A DNA stretch of 64,000 nucleotides from Avena insularis (GCA_023614405.1 CM042697.1:303398323-303462322), one strand, 5' to 3'. Positions 31,117-45,043 are shown, counted from the stretch's first letter. Numbers and translations: made by a program. The notes: a model not told the origin generated them from the sequence alone.

Positions 31117-34100
31117 TGTGACACCCCCGGGATTAAGGATAGAAAAATCCTAGACCACCGTCTGAACATAAGCCTAACCTAATCTCGAAAGCGTACATGG
31201 AGAAAATCGGTAACATAACAGTGACCCTATGATACAAAATTTATTACAGCGAGCTCATAACTGAGAAGAGAACCAAAATATTACAAGTAGAGGTCACTGA
31301 CCACAAACATCAAACAACGGAAGGCAAATTATGCTATTAAGTATAGCAAACTTAACAAATCGCCTAAGAGGCTTGAACCATAACGATGGCGTCCAATCCA
31401 TAGATCCCAGACAGCCGACTGGGAACTCCAAACTACACATCAATGTCGATGTCGTGAAGAACTCAAATTCTATGGTAACACTTACTCAGCTGCAAAAGTA
31501 TCAACGAAGCAACGGTGAGTACAGGGTGTACTTCGCAAGACTTTTGGCTGGTGGAGTTATTTTGCATAAAGCCATCTTTGTTTTATAAAACAAGAGGGAG
31601 AAGAATCTCGACTAATCAGAATATTTTAAAATGGGATAAGAGAGCGGTATCTCCAACTTTGATCATATCTTGATATCCAATGAATCATCATCAGATGAAC
31701 CTATCTAGGATCACCCCCTCGTACCCATGAGGAAGCATCCTTAAACACACATTTTACGATTATGTTCAAGTTCTCTATGATCTTCACGTCTGTTCCCAAG
31801 TTCGTCCATAACCGCGGACGCGGCTTTTCAAAAAGATTAATAACCCTGCAGGGGTGTACAACTTTACCCAAACGTACCAACCGATTCTTAATGCTAGATC
31901 ATTAACCCACTTTCTTGGAAGGCCGACAGAGAGTGGTTGACCACGACCTTTACCTTACTTTTGCCGAGACCATGAGTCACGCACTAGGGAGATGCTGACG
32001 TAATAGGTCGAGTCCCGAAGACGGTCCGTAATGATGTGCGCAGGGTTCCAGATTACGGATGCCGGTCATCTCTTGTTCCCGGCCACGCTTACCTACCTGT
32101 ATGAATGCACCTCCATTCAAGAACATCCAAGATGCGTGTGTCGAATGGAAAGCCCGAACTATGTGACTCATGGAATCTACTCAGCAAGTTAGTTTGTCGA
32201 GGGGGTTTCCAGGCCCCCGTGTGGCTGTACGCTCGTCTTGGTTCAAGAGGCAAGAACATCGGGTCCTAAGGGTGGCAAGTATGGGACTACAAAAACCACA
32301 ACCCACCGTGGCCTCCCATACAAGCCTTAGCATGTTTATTATCCATCTCTGATAATACCATGTCATCATGTCATACTAGGTTCATTCGCAGCTCTGATTC
32401 ATCAATCGGATGGACCAGTGGTAACATTTAAGCATGGCTAAGCACAACAGATATAATAGCTCTAGCAACGCTTCACAATCCCAAAACCTAGTTATGCTAG
32501 GAGAAGTGGATCGGGGAATATAGGCTAAAAGGGAACATGCATAAGATAGGATTACTATATCTATCGATAAAATACTTTAGAATCGTATGCACATGGCAAA
32601 AATGAAATACTTTGAAAGCATAGGATTCGTATGTATCTATGGGGCTTCGCTTGCCTTTGCCTATTGATATCCAGAAAGCAGAGGTCCGGACACCTGGTAC
32701 TTGACTTGGTTATAGCTGTCCAACTATTGGTCTTCGAGCTTCAACGGTGTTGATCTCTAACCTCGATGGTGTTGACCTCGATCTTGGATCTCGAACTCGA
32801 TTTCTCACATTCATCTCTAAGTGCTACCGAGAACAAGCGGAAACACCAGAAAAGAAATACAACAATCAACACAGGGCATCAATGCAATTCTCAAGAAAAT
32901 ATGATGATATGGCAAGTTAATTTGTATTGAGATTGAAACCCTAAACATGCTTGGCAGCTTAATCGGGATCCCGAGGGGTCCAAACCCTAATTCGGGAAAA
33001 ACCTCGGAGGCATATGAGAGGGGTTATTTTGTTGTTCTAATTAAACTTGTGCTGAAAGTTGATTAACAATGCATGATTATAGTTTAAATAGATATAGCTC
33101 ATTTTTCTAAACATTTTGATATCTTATTTGTATTTTTCTGATTTAAAATGAATTAGTTATGAATTTTCCCAATTTTAATTCATTTTTAAATCATTTTAAA
33201 ATCAATTAAACATTTTAGGTTATATAAATTATTTTATAACCTAGACCCACATGTCATGTATTATTCATTTTATAAAACAATAATAGAAAAGAATAAATAC
33301 CTAACAATAGAGACCCACCTGTCAGCATTTTCAGTTAATAAAACAATTAAAGAAAAGGAAAAAAGGGAAATGACATCAGCCTAACGTTAGATGACGTCAG
33401 CGATGCCATTGCTCCCAGGTTGAGCTCGGGCTGGTGCTATAGGCGACACTGGGACGCGGGAGAGGGTTGGATCGACGCGGTGCTCTGCAGGGAGCCTAAC
33501 TGTGGCGGCGCCTCCATGAGATGGTCGCCGGAGCGACTTCCATGACGACGGCCGACGGCAGCAAGCGGTGGTGCTTGGCGAGGTGGCGATACAGAGAGGG
33601 GGAGAGAGAACGGAGAGGTGCGTTAGCACCACAATCTCACCATGAACGCGATGCCGGTGTCGGTGTGGCGAGGGGTGGCTAGACGACAGCGAATCGACAG
33701 TGACGAGCTCCGTCGGTGGTGGAGAAAACAACGACCAGGAGCTCGATTGGCAAGGCCTCGCATCGATTCCTTCGGGGAAGATGACTTTGACGACGAGGCG
33801 CAGCTCGTGGATGGCTTAGTGAGGCGAGGTGAGCTCGGAGTCGATGGGGTCATGGGGTACCTGAGGCTAGGTTTTCCACCGAAATGGGGAAAACACAAGA
33901 GGGAAAGAGAGGTGGAGAAATTGGTACTGGGAGAGAGAGCACGATGCGGAGATTCTTATCTGCACGTCCTGAAGCGGCGGCGAGCATCACAACGTGGTGG
34001 CCGTCGGACGGCATCGCTGCGGCCACGCAGCTGCTTGCCGGCCGGGGAAGAAGACGACGACAGAGGCTGCTGGTGGTGGGCTGAGTTGGGCATGCGTGGG

Positions 34101-34497
34101 CTGCTTGTGTGGTGACTGGCAAGAAAGGGATAGGAAGTTGGGCTTCTAGCCCAGATAGACTAGGTTTTTTTTTTTTTGTAAAAACATTTCTCTTTTTTTG
34201 TTTTTTGTTTTCTCTTTTGTATTTGAATTTCAAAACTGTTTTGAGTGATTCAAAAATACCAGAGGCTTCACAAAAAATATTGAAATACTAGAGGGGCCCT
34301 TATAACTATTTGGGCTCCAAATATTTTGAGGTTTTTGAAAATTCAAAAGCCATTTTGAATAGATTTCAAAGGGAGAAATAGATTAGGGTTTAGGGTTTGG
34401 AGAGCATTTTTATTTCATGCATACATTTTTAAATGATGATGCTCATGAATGCATATTCAAACCCTAATGTCTATTTAGTAAAACTAGGGTTGTTACA
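31117..34497 (-). mobile_element. 3' LTR of the large retrotransposon
   Basis: The left copy is the 3' LTR because the element reads on the minus strand. The G+C-rich part at 33390-34130 opens frames on both strands that are also present, with changes, in the other LTR; they are LTR sequence, possibly a long leader, and not genes. The polypurine tract lies at 34498-34510. Confidence 0.9.
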
Positions 34498-36053
34498 ATT
34501 ATATCCCCCTTAAAAGAATCTCGACCCGAGATTCCTAGGTAGGAAGACAGAAGGAACAGGGTCATACTAAAATTCGACGATCTTCTCGAAGAGGTTGATC
34601 GACGCCACCATGACGAGTGGACGAAGCGCTTCGTAATCTTTGAGGTGGCTGCTCACACTAAGGAAAAGAGGGAATGACACGGAACCACAAACTGAGTATC
34701 TCATGATTAACTCATGGATAGATGTTTCGTGAACATCTCTAAAGCCAATAAACATGAAACACGCCAAGGTAATAGAGGAAACAAGAGGAGATGGTTTCAA
34801 GGTGACAGATAACTGGTCTTCATAAGGATTGAGACCATGGAGCTTGCAAAAGAGTTTAAGTTCTGAGGAAAGGAGACTTCTAACAGATAGAAAAGGAACA
34901 CAGACTTTGGGAAGTAAACCTCTACTAAACAACTTAATAGAGATTTATAGGTGGAAGAGATAGATATCAACAAAACCAAGCTGTTGAACTACTTTTGACA
35001 CAGAAGGGTCACTCTTTCGTTCAACACAAGGCCAAGACAGAAAGGTGTTTTGGTGGAGAGGGCTCATAAGAGTCACAAGGAACATGTAACAAGAGAAACT
35101 ATTGATTACCAAAATCATGGTCACTCTTTGAACATGTTTAAGAAAGCGGGAAGAAAACTATTTATTCATTCGGGACGATCAAAATCTTTGCCAAAGATCA
35201 CGATATCACTTTACACCACCAAGATGAATAGTTTAGAAGGTTTTTGATAACACGAGAAGAAAGAAACTTCATTCTCAGACTCCAAGTACTTGGCATAACA
35301 AGACGCTTGCCATCATAAAAGGGTCTAGAGGATTGACCAAGAGACATTTAGCAACACTACTTTAAATGTTCTCCTTGATGTTTGAGATACTAATATCAAA
35401 CTTTTAATAAGCCTTCAATCAGTCATCAAGTAAAGGTCAGACTTCGGATCCAAAGGAAATCATAAGAACAACTCCTATAATAAATCATAGAAGATGCCTC
35501 ATGAGGAGTGGTTGTTATTGATGATTCAAGATAATATGACAATAGGTCTTCCGGCTATTTGTGACAACCATTACATCAATCTTGCCAGAGTTGCAATAGA
35601 CCTACGTCAAAACCTTGAGGAACACCAATTATTATTGTTGCTTGAGATTCAACTTTGGTTAAGTGGAGAGATACTTTAGACTCAGCATGTCCGAATAGAA
35701 AGTTTGCAACATTTATCACAAAGATAAAGTTACTAGATTCTCAAGTCATAGACTACAATGTCAAGCTCCAGAAGATGAGCTAGATTGCAGAACCCATGTG
35801 ATAGCAAGTTATCAAAAGATAATTGCACCTACATGAATTGTTTGCAATGAAACACAACGGAATCCTGTTTAGGAAGCATTTAGGAGGATATAGAAGTTTT
35901 GTTGGACTTCTTATTTTCCATGACCAAATCATTCAGTGGCTTAGTGTGCTTGGAGGTTCTTCTCGAGATGTGAAGGTATCAACCTACCATATCAAGAATT
36001 CTCCGCACATGCTTGACTAATTTGAAATGATTCCTAAGGAAACAAAGACAACT

Positions 36054-36720
36054 CTACTGAGATCCATGGCGACATCTTTCAACATTTGCACATGAACCGG
36101 AGAAGGTTACTTCTAACATCCAGAACACGTACTTCGAGATAACACGAGGATGGTTCCCAAAAGTTTCCAACATTAATGCTAACTGTTCCACATGAATCTC
36201 ATATAACATGGAGAAGATAAGGATGTCATCGATGGGATCAATAACAAACTTATCAAGACACTCCATTAAGAGGGACTCATATGTTGCTTGGACAAAGCAA
36301 GAATATTTGTCAGACCAAAGAACATGAAGATGCACTCAAGTGAAACATCACGAGAGGAAACATCATCAAGATAGTCCTGGGAACTTAGCTTGATTTGATG
36401 ATTTCCCAACTCAAATCAAAGGAGGGAAGATAACGTATACACAAAGGACATAATATCTTACTTCAACACGAACAAAACTAGACATCCCTTTAAAGAGGAA
36501 CATAGTTGAATAGAACTTTTGTCTTACAACTCTCCAAGTTGTTGTTTAAGCTCAACCAACTAGCTCAGAGGTATCTAGTACAGATCCTTGGAGAAAGGAG
36601 CAGTTCAGAGAACTTGCTTGATCAAGAATTTCGACAGCACGGTCCTGTGGAAACATGGATATACTTCTAATAGACATCTATAATATCACGAATCACCGGT
36701 ATGTGACTTAGTTCAAGCGG
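36054..36720 (-). pseudogene. Decayed reverse transcriptase of the large element
   Basis: The minus strand between about 36720 and 36054 contains, in broken frames, the conserved order of Ty3/gypsy reverse transcriptase: ELVELKQQLGEL (linker helix), then a GNHQIKLSSQD stretch like GYHQI, FMFFGLT (FGLTNAP position), and ECLDKFVIDPIDDILIFS, where IDDI is the catalytic YIDDI/FIDDI motif. It then ends with VFWMLEVTFSGS (like FWLxxVxFLGH). Several frameshifts and stops and a missing stretch make it inactive. Integrase was not found to the left, so the interior is deleted or too diverged. Confidence 0.7.
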
Positions 36721-37092
36721 AAAACTTGCTTGGTAAGGCAAGAAGACATAGTCTCAGAGCTTCGGCACAAGCCTAACTCTTTGACCGAAGAGGATGCACT
36801 AGACTATCGGACTTGGGAGAACAATGAAACTTCGCTTAGTGATAAAATTATCCATCACACTAAGAATGATACAGATGTCCTTGAAGTTCAAAGCAATAAG
36901 AATTGCTAAGAATATTAGATGACCACATTATTATGCACACACAACATTTATGAGCATGGAAGCTCGAGGAAGGGTGGGTAATTATGTGTAAGAGCTTCAC
37001 TTCATTAAGGGTTCATGAAACTTAGCATGGCCTCTTAGTATAAAAGGGTGTGATACTTTAAGGTAGAACTGATGAGAAGTAGTTAACACTTA

Positions 37093-37308
37093 TTGATCTG
37101 CGGATTACAACACTTTGACCTGGTCCTAGAAATGAAGAGGTACTGGAGTTTGTTTCTCCTAGACATTCCGAAATGGTTTGTCTTGACGGACCACAAGAGT
37201 ATCTTACATCAGAAGACCCCGATGCACATTTACTACTTGGCTACCAACGGGCAGACAAAGGTCGGAAAGCAACAAGGGAGGAGGAACATGCTCAGGTTAG
37301 AATCCTGA
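37093..37308 (+). pseudogene. Possible RNase H fragment in opposite orientation
   Basis: A plus-strand frame encodes FDLVLEMKRYWSLFLL, then PKWFVLTDHKSIL. This resembles the RNase H segment ELLAVVxALKxWRxYLL...TDHKSL of gypsy elements. The enclosing element and its reverse transcriptase read on the minus strand, so this piece would be inverted. The TDHKS motif is short and chance cannot be excluded. Confidence 0.3.
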
Positions 37309-38203
37309 GATGTGGATGCATAAGTCAACAATATTCCGAAAACCAATGCATAGAAAGGGAAGGTGTGGCAGATTCACGAGTATAGATGTGAGTCTCGTGA
37401 AGATTACTCTTGTCGTGATCTATTTGGTTCCATTAAAGAACATCTAGCATAGCATGTGGTACGGATGTCCTTTATCGTCACTGTTCAACGGAGACAATAT
37501 CCACAAGCTTGAAGGCTATACTAGAAGGTACTAGCCATGCTGAAGTAATGTGTGAACATTAACGACAAGGGTCAACAAAATGGATCTTGGGTTAAAGGTC
37601 AGCTTCATGTACAAGATTCACAAAACCAGAATCCAACACATTCAGGGATCTTAAGTTCAAGTCCGAGGGTTAAAACCCAAAGAAAGAGTAACTACTACTT
37701 GAGTGACAAAGCGTACACTACAAGCTAGCAATCACGAGGTAGCTTCCAAAAGAAGAAACGACTTTTGAAGTACCCGAACAAATAGAAAGGAGGCACACGA
37801 GGCGAAAGGAAACTTCGAGGCATAGAACAAAACATTAAGGAACCATCAACATGATGTTGTGGACCCATAAAATAGAGAGATTATGATAGACAGAAATCTC
37901 TCAAACGACTAGGATCAAAGGAAAACAAGAAACACACACAACTAACTCTAGAGAACTCAACACTAGGTCAAATCGTTGAGACCCGGCATGCCTGAAGAGG
38001 CACCTAACTTTTGAAAGACTGGACGAGATAGAAAAACTTTTCAAAATCAACACAAGGTAAGATAACCCAGAGTTAGAGCGAAACTGGCTAAGGAGAAAAA
38101 GAAGCATACCAGAGTTTTCGCAGATAATTTTCATCTTTGAAAATAGTTTTCACAATTACTAGACTCAACATCGACCAATAGAAAGGTTTCCTACAGTCGA
38201 TAC

Positions 38204-38216
38204 TGCTCTGATACCA
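38204..38216 (-). other. Primer-binding site, initiator tRNA-Met
   Basis: The minus strand reads TGGTATCAGAGCA, the standard plant initiator-tRNA-Met primer site, 5 bp inside the LTR edge at 38222. It defines the right LTR as the 5' LTR. Confidence 0.88.
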
Positions 38217-38221
38217 AAACC

Positions 38222-41200
38222 TATGACACCCTCGGGATTAAGGCTAGACAAATCCCAGACCACCGTCTGAATATAAGCCTAACCTAATCTCGAAAGCATA
38301 TAGAGAAAAAATCGGTAACACAACAGTGAACCTACGACACAAAATTTATTACAGCGAGCTCATAACTGAGCAGACCAAAATATTACAAGCAGAGGTCACT
38401 GACCACAAACATCAAACAACGTAAGGCAAACTATGCTATTAAGTATAGCAAACTTAACAAATGGCCTAAGAGGCTTGAAGCATAACGATGTCGTCCAATC
38501 CATAGATCCAGACTGCCAACTGGGAACTCCAAACTACTCGTCGATGTCAATGCCATGAAGAACTCATCTTCTATGGTAACACTTACTCAGCTGCAAAAGT
38601 ATCGACGAAGCAAGAGTGAGTACAGGGTGTACTCCGCAAGACTTTTGGCTGGTGGAGTTATTTTTCATAAAGCCATCTTTGTTTTATAAAAAAAGAGGGA
38701 TAAGAATCTCGACTAATCAGAATATTTTAAAAGGGGATAAGAGAGCGGTATCTCCAACTTTGATCATATCTTGATATCCACCGAATCATCATCAGCTGAA
38801 CCTATCTAGGATCACCCCTCGTACCCATGAGGAAGCATCCTTAAACACACATTACTTAACTTGCCAAGTTTTACGATTAGGTTCAAGTTATCTATGATCT
38901 TCACGTCCGTTCCCAAGTTCGTCCATAACCGTGAACGCGGCTTTTCGAAAAGATTAATAACCCTGCAGGGGTGTAAAACTTTACCCACATGTACCAACCG
39001 ATTCTTAATGCCAGATCATTAGCCCTCTTCCTTGGAAGGCTGGCAGAGAGTGGTTGACCACGACCTTTACCTTGCTTTAGCCGAGACCATGAGTCACACA
39101 CTAGGGAGATGCCGCCGTAACGGGTCGAGTCCCGAAGCCGGTCCCTAATGATGTGCGCAGGGTTCAAGATTACGGATGCTAGGCATCTCTTGTTCTCGGG
39201 CACGCTTACCTACCTGTATGAATGCACCTCCTTCACCTCCATTCAAGAATATCCAAGATGCGTATGTCGAATGGAAATCCCGAACTATGTGACTCATGGA
39301 ATCTACTCAGCAAGTTAGTTGGTCGAGAGGGTTTCCAGGCCCCCGTGTGGCTGTACGCTCATCTTGGTTCAAGAGGCAAGAACATCGGGTCCTAAGGGTG
39401 GCAAGTATGGGACTGCAAAAACCACAACCCACCGTGGCCTCCCATACAAACCTTAGCATTTTTATTATCCATCTATGATCATACCACGTCATCTTGTCAT
39501 ACTAGGTTCATTCGCAGCTCTGATTCATCAACAGGATGGACCAGTGGTAACATTGAAGCATGGCTAAGCACAACAGATAAAATAGCTCTCGCAACGCTTC
39601 ACAATCCCAAAACCTAGTTATGCTAGGAGAAGTGGATCAGGGAATATAGGCTAAAAGGGAACATGCATAAGATAGGATTACTATATCTATCGATAAAATA
39701 CTTTAGAATCGTATGCACATGGCAAGAATGAAATACTTTGAAAGAATAGGATTCGTACGTATGTGTGGGGCTTCGCTTGCCTTTGCCTGTTGATATGCAG
39801 AAAGAAGAGGTCCGGACACCTGGTACTTGACTTGGTTATAGCTGTCCAAGTATTGGTCTTCGAGCGTCAACGGTGTTGATCTCGAACCTCGATGGTGTTG
39901 ACCTTGATCTTCGATCTCGAACTCGCTTGCTCACATTCATCTCTGAGTGCTACCGAGAAGAAGCGGAAACACCAGAAAACAAATACAACAATCAACACAT
40001 GGCATCGATGCAATGCTCAAGAAAATATGATGATATGGCAAGTTAATTTGTATTGAGATTGAAACCCTAAACATGCTTGGCACCTTAATCGGGGTCCCAG
40101 GGGTCCAAACCCTAATTCGGGAAAAACCTCAGAGGCATATGAGAGGGGTTGTTTTGTTGTTCTAATTAAACTTTTCATGAAAGTTGATTAACAATGCATG
40201 ATTATAGTTTAAATAGATATAGCTCATTTTTCTGAACATTTTGATATCTTATTTGTATTTTTCTAATTTAAAATGAATTAGTTATGATTTTCCCAATTTT
40301 AATTCATTTTAAATTATTTTTAAATTTATTAAACATTTTAGGTTATATAAATTATTTTATAACCTGGACCCACATGTCATGTATTATTCATTTTACAAAA
40401 CAATAATAGAAAAGAATAAATACCTGACAATAGGGACCCACCTGTCAGCATTTTCAGTTAATAAAACAATTAAAGAAAAGAAAAAGGGAAATGATATCAG
40501 CCTGACGTCAGATAACGTCAGCGATGCCATTGCTCCCAGGTTGAGCTCAGGGCTGGCGCTATAGGCGGTGCTGGGACGCAGGAGAGGGCTGGCTCGACGC
40601 GGTGCTCTACGGGGAGCCTAACTATGGCGGCGCCGCCATGAGATGGTCGCCGGAGCGACTTCCATGACGACGGCCGACGGCGGCAAGTGGTGGTGCTTGG
40701 CGAGGTGGCGATACAGAGAAGGGGGAAGAGCGAACGGAGAGGTGCGTTAGCACTAGAATCTCACCACAAACGCGATGTCGGTGTCGGTGTGGCGAGTGGT
40801 GGCCAAACGACGGCGACGAGCTCCGTCGGTGGTGGAGAAAACGACGACCAGGAGCTCGATTGGCAAGGCCTCGCATCGATTTCTTCGGGGAAGATGACTT
40901 AGACGACGAGGCATAGCTCGTGGATGGCTTAGTGATGCGAGCTCGGAGTTGATTGGGCCATGGGGTACCTGAGGCTAGGGTTTCCGCCCGAATGGAGAAA
41001 ACGCAAGAGGGAAAGATAGGTGGAGAAATTGGTACTGGGAGAGATAGCACGACGCGGAGATTCTTATCCGCACGTCCTGGGGCGGCGGCGAGCATCGCAA
41101 CACGGCGGCCGACGGACGGCATCGCTGCGGCCAAGCAGCTGCTTGCCGGCCGGGGAGGAAGACGACGACAGAGGTTGCGAAGAGGTATGGGCCGAAGCTG

Positions 41201-41623
41201 GGATAAGTTGGGTCACGTGTGGGCTGCACTGTGTGGCGCTGAGCGGCAAGAAAGGGATAGGAAGTTGGGATGCTGGCCCAGATATACTAGGTTTTCTATT
41301 TTTTCTGTAAAAACATTTCTCTTTTTCTGTTTCCTATTTTCTCTTTTGTATTTTAATTTCAAAATTGTTTTGAGTGATTCAAAAATACCAGAGGCTTTAC
41401 AAAATATTTAAATACTAGAGGGGCCCTTTAACTATTTGGGCTCCAAATATTTTGAGTTTTTTCAAAATTCAAAAGCCATTTTGAACAGATTTCAAAGGGA
41501 GAAATAGATTAGGATTTAGGGTTTGGAGAGCATTTTTATTTCATGCATACATTTTTAAATGATGATGCTCATGAATGCACATTCAAACCCTAATGTCTAT
41601 TTAGTAAAACTAGGGTTGTTACA
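38222..41623 (-). mobile_element. 5' LTR of the large retrotransposon
   Basis: Copy of 31117-34497 across its full length, adjoining the primer site. Its terminal dinucleotide is changed (TA for TG on the plus strand). Small indels relative to the partner occur at about 39225-39240 (extra CACCTCCTTCACCTCC) and near 38850-38870. Confidence 0.9.
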
Positions 41624-42139
41624 ACGCTCAACGCCCGACCTGCCCCAACGCAGTCCCACCAGTCAACATGTAACAGTCAAGCCTTTGACCTGACGACATC
41701 CCTCCATCCGAGCGCCCGCGAGGGTTTCTTAACATGGCGAGGGGAAAAGTGAGGAAAAGTTAAGCGGCTGGGGAAAAGTGAGTACAACTAACGAACCAAG
41801 GGAACGAAAATATAAATCCCTATTATTTATGGGTAATCAGTTTAAAAATGAATGTATAATCTAACGACCTCGAATCAGGTCAATACCACACATCACATAC
41901 CCGTTATAAGTACCAGATATAAATAAATTTCAATGAAAATTCAAGAAACGATGTTACTGTGCCACCTCCTCTCTGCTCCTTTTATTATTGTTCTATCTCG
42001 CGCTACACTAAACAACAGTTGATGAGCACAGAAACAAAAATGATCAAAATGCCAAGTAAAACTAGTTTCAAGCTTACCTTTCGTCTGGAGAATCGTACAC
42101 AGACGAGATTGATAGGGATTTATTGTTTCTCCTGCAGTT

Positions 42140-45043
42140 AGCCGAAAGATCCTCAAGAACATCCTCAATCACCCTAGCAACTTCTTCATATTCAAACTCA
42201 ACTCCATTATTATCGTTTCACTTCCGCTCCCGCTTACCCTTTTGTTCTTTTCGCCCCCTATCCCCGTCGGCACGTCTACGTCCTCAGCCAATTGCTGCTT
42301 ACCAATGTTTCCCTCCACATGCGCATCACCGTTTTCTTTCACATGCAGCACTTCCTCCACATCATCTCGCTGCGCTTCCTCCAGTTCTGCATGAGACGCC
42401 TCATATTGTTCCTCCAGTGCTTACCAACGGGGACAAGGTCAACATCTCCAAAATCACGTGGAACTGGGTTTTTGCATAGCCTCTTGATATGGCCTAACCC
42501 TCCACACCGTTTGCACTTACGCTTCCTTGCTCCTAGTCTTGAACCTTTTGCGGTTAAGGATTTGGTCCTTTCATTTCTAGGACTCCCATGTGGCCTCCTA
42601 AGAACTGTGGTTCGAGTTTGAACCCTGGATCGACTATCTCCCAATCACTTTCATCAGCAATAAGTGGTACGTTTTCTGCATAAGTTATAGCAAACTTGTC
42701 CACGGAGAAATAGTTATGAACATAGTTCTCTATTTCAGCACCTCTACCTCTCAACTTTGAGATGAAGTGCAGTGCATGGTGGCATGGCAGACCAGTAACC
42801 TGCCACTTCCTACATGAACAAGTCTTGTTACCAATGTCTACAGTAAACCTCCGTTCAGCTCCGTGCTTGTCTTGTGCATAAACCTCAGCCAATGTATTAG
42901 AACTTCTGACCATCCTCGTCTTTATCATTCTCATTGCCCTGGTTCTTGCATTCAGTAATAAAACCACCTTTGGAATTATTTTATGGCCTACAAATTTTCT
43001 CACACAAATTCTCTGCCTAAAATCTATCTTCACCATTATAGACTGTCTTATTGCATCTAACAAAATAACAATTGCAAGTGACTTCATGCTCCTAATCTTA
43101 TCATTGAACCTCTTTGTCAGATTATTGCAAACAAAATCCACTTTCCTTAACTCACCAAACTTGCTTCAGGACCATAACTTGTTATGATATTCTTCAAGGT
43201 TTTCTTTCAGCTTCGGCACGGTATACAAGTTCTACATGTAAGTAGCATGCGTGCTTGGGGTGTACGTGTATGATGATCTCCACAAGTTGTCTTCAAAGGT
43301 CTTTCCTTTGAACTTATTCGTGAACCTAGTAGCGAGGTGCCGCATGCATTCCCTATGCTTAACCCCAGGAAACACAGCATCAACAGCATTCTAAATCCCC
43401 TTGCATGCACCAGTGTGTATCACCAAGCCTTCAAGGTGACCAATTACTGCATGCAGTCTCTGCATGAACCATGTCTAGCTTTTAGTCGATTCACCCTCAA
43501 GAACAACATAGGCTACGTGAAAAATCCAGTTATGCGCGTCCACAGCATAAGCGGTAGCAAGCTGTCCCCTGAACTTCCATGTTAAAGAAGTTGCATCTGT
43601 TGCCAATTATGGCCTGCAGCCGTCTAGGAACCCCTTCCAGCATGCCTTCAGGCAGACAAAACATCTCCTGAAGCATTTCTTATCCGCCTGCTTATATTTG
43701 ACCCCCCTTGAGACCTTTTCTCTTCCTTTCACAACCTCGTAATCAATGTCAATAACACTAACAGGTGATGTCTTCTCTACCTCAGCTTTGAAACTATACA
43801 ACATGTGAAAACTGTCAGTCCACTTTCCCTGAATGAAGTCTAGAGCCATCAACTTTCCATCAAAGACTCTATGGTAAGGAATCAGAACGTTAAACTTTTC
43901 GCTAAGCTTAGTTCTAAGTTCAGCAGGTCCAATGCTACGATCCTGCCTCACCCAGTCAAGTACCTTAGCAGCAATCCACTTGGTTGTCGTTGGTCTAACT
44001 TTATCACTTAAATACGTATTAGGGCAGTTGTGTTCTTTGTTTTTACCTTGATCTGCATTCAATGAGAATAAAAATAAATCAGAGGACTCAACAGCAGAAC
44101 AAATATGAGAAACACCGAAACTAAATGTAGCTATTGGTACCTGAAATGGGTGTCCACCCCGCATTGGATATGCATACAATCTCCATTTACGTGCCTTACT
44201 TTCTCTACAATTCACCCTAAATCTCTTTTGGTCCCTCTTTTCAATGATAAATTTGAACCCAACTATTATTGCATAGGTAGCAACAGCATATCTGCATTCC
44301 TCCACAATATCAAAGACAGTCCCTTCATCAATTGTAGGGTTGTCGCTATCAAAGTGTGTCACTGGCCTGTCCTCGTCTTCGTCATCGTATCTGCATCCCA
44401 TTTCCCCATCCTCACATTCCTCTTCCTCATCAGTCCCATAGTCAGGCTCGTAGTTTGAATCAACCAAATATTCCCTACTATCCATCCTATCAGGGTCAAC
44501 AGCCACATCTAGATATGCTTTATTATCATCATCATCATCTTCGAGCACAAAATCACCCTAACCGCCACACATGTTGATGTCTTCATGCTCAACGAAAGGT
44601 TGGTCGGTCACGCTCGGTATCAAAAACAGAGCCTGCTCTGTTCGCGTTCCACACGGCCCGGTATCATTCAGGACAGTATCTTTCCAAGTATCTTTGTTAA
44701 CGATGTGCACAAACATCAACACAGTCCCCATGCCAAGATGTTTACTCCACATCATGGCCAGATCCTCCTCAGTTCTAATATCGCAGAAAGTCTGCGAATT
44801 TGTGTCGTAGTACCTGATTACGAATTCATCATGCTGGCCAATGGGAAACTTGCCAAATTGCATGTGCATGTCACTTAGAGTTATGTCCTCCGCGTCTACT
44901 GGTAGCCGATAATGAAATCCACTGGTAACTGCGATTCTACCGTCGGACAAGGTTTCAATCCGAAACGCATGCCGAATCTTCAAAAGAAATCTGGATGAAG
45001 CAGACGTCCTACGGTCACCAACACAGACCCTCTCCATCAACAC
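42140..45043 (-). pseudogene. MULE (MuDR-like) transposase gene relic
   Basis: The minus-strand frame from ATG 45043 (or 45037) runs almost uninterrupted to 42554. Domain order: PB1-like N-terminus (FRIETLSDGRIAV, GQHDEFVIRYYDTN); acidic linker (EEEECEDGEMGCRYDDEDED); Mutator DNA-binding domain (FKFIIEKRDQKRFRVNC, KWRLYAYPMRGGHPF); MULE catalytic core with HNWIF, EGLVIHTGACKG and FPGVKHRECMRHL; SWIM zinc finger CSCRKWQVTGLPCHH; and, after a frameshift near 42610, a CCHC knuckle CKRCGGLGHIKRLC and an acidic end. Stops in the same frame: TAG 44558, TAA 43607, TAG 43475, TAG 43391, TAG 43232, TGA 43166. An apparent 88-nt GT-AG intron near 44060-44150 leaves flanks one base out of frame. It once encoded an autonomous transposase; no terminal inverted repeats were identified. 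Confidence 0.88.

Larger units (their letters stand above)
31117..41623 (-). mobile_element. LTR retrotransposon with 3.4-kb LTRs (Ty3/gypsy, likely Tekay-like)
   Basis: Two direct repeats, 31117-34497 (3,381 bp) and 38222-41623 (3,402 bp), both end AGGGTTGTTACA. The first begins TGTGACACCC; the second has lost the terminal G (TATGACACCC). The 5-bp target duplication ACGCT flanks the whole (31112-31116 and 41624-41628). A primer site for initiator tRNA-Met adjoins the right LTR, and a polypurine tract (minus strand AAGGGGGATATAAT) adjoins the left LTR, so the element lies on the minus strand. The interior is only 3.7 kb, with a decayed reverse transcriptase. The LTRs differ visibly, by roughly 5-10% in the first 180 bp by eye, so the insertion is not recent. 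The Tekay-like label rests on LTR length and primer type only. Confidence 0.92.

Noticed and set aside
33387..34233. Open frames of 90-157 codons on both strands, also seen near 40622-41411
   Set aside because: Same G+C-rich segment in both LTRs of one retrotransposon; no domain and no conserved frame between the two copies.
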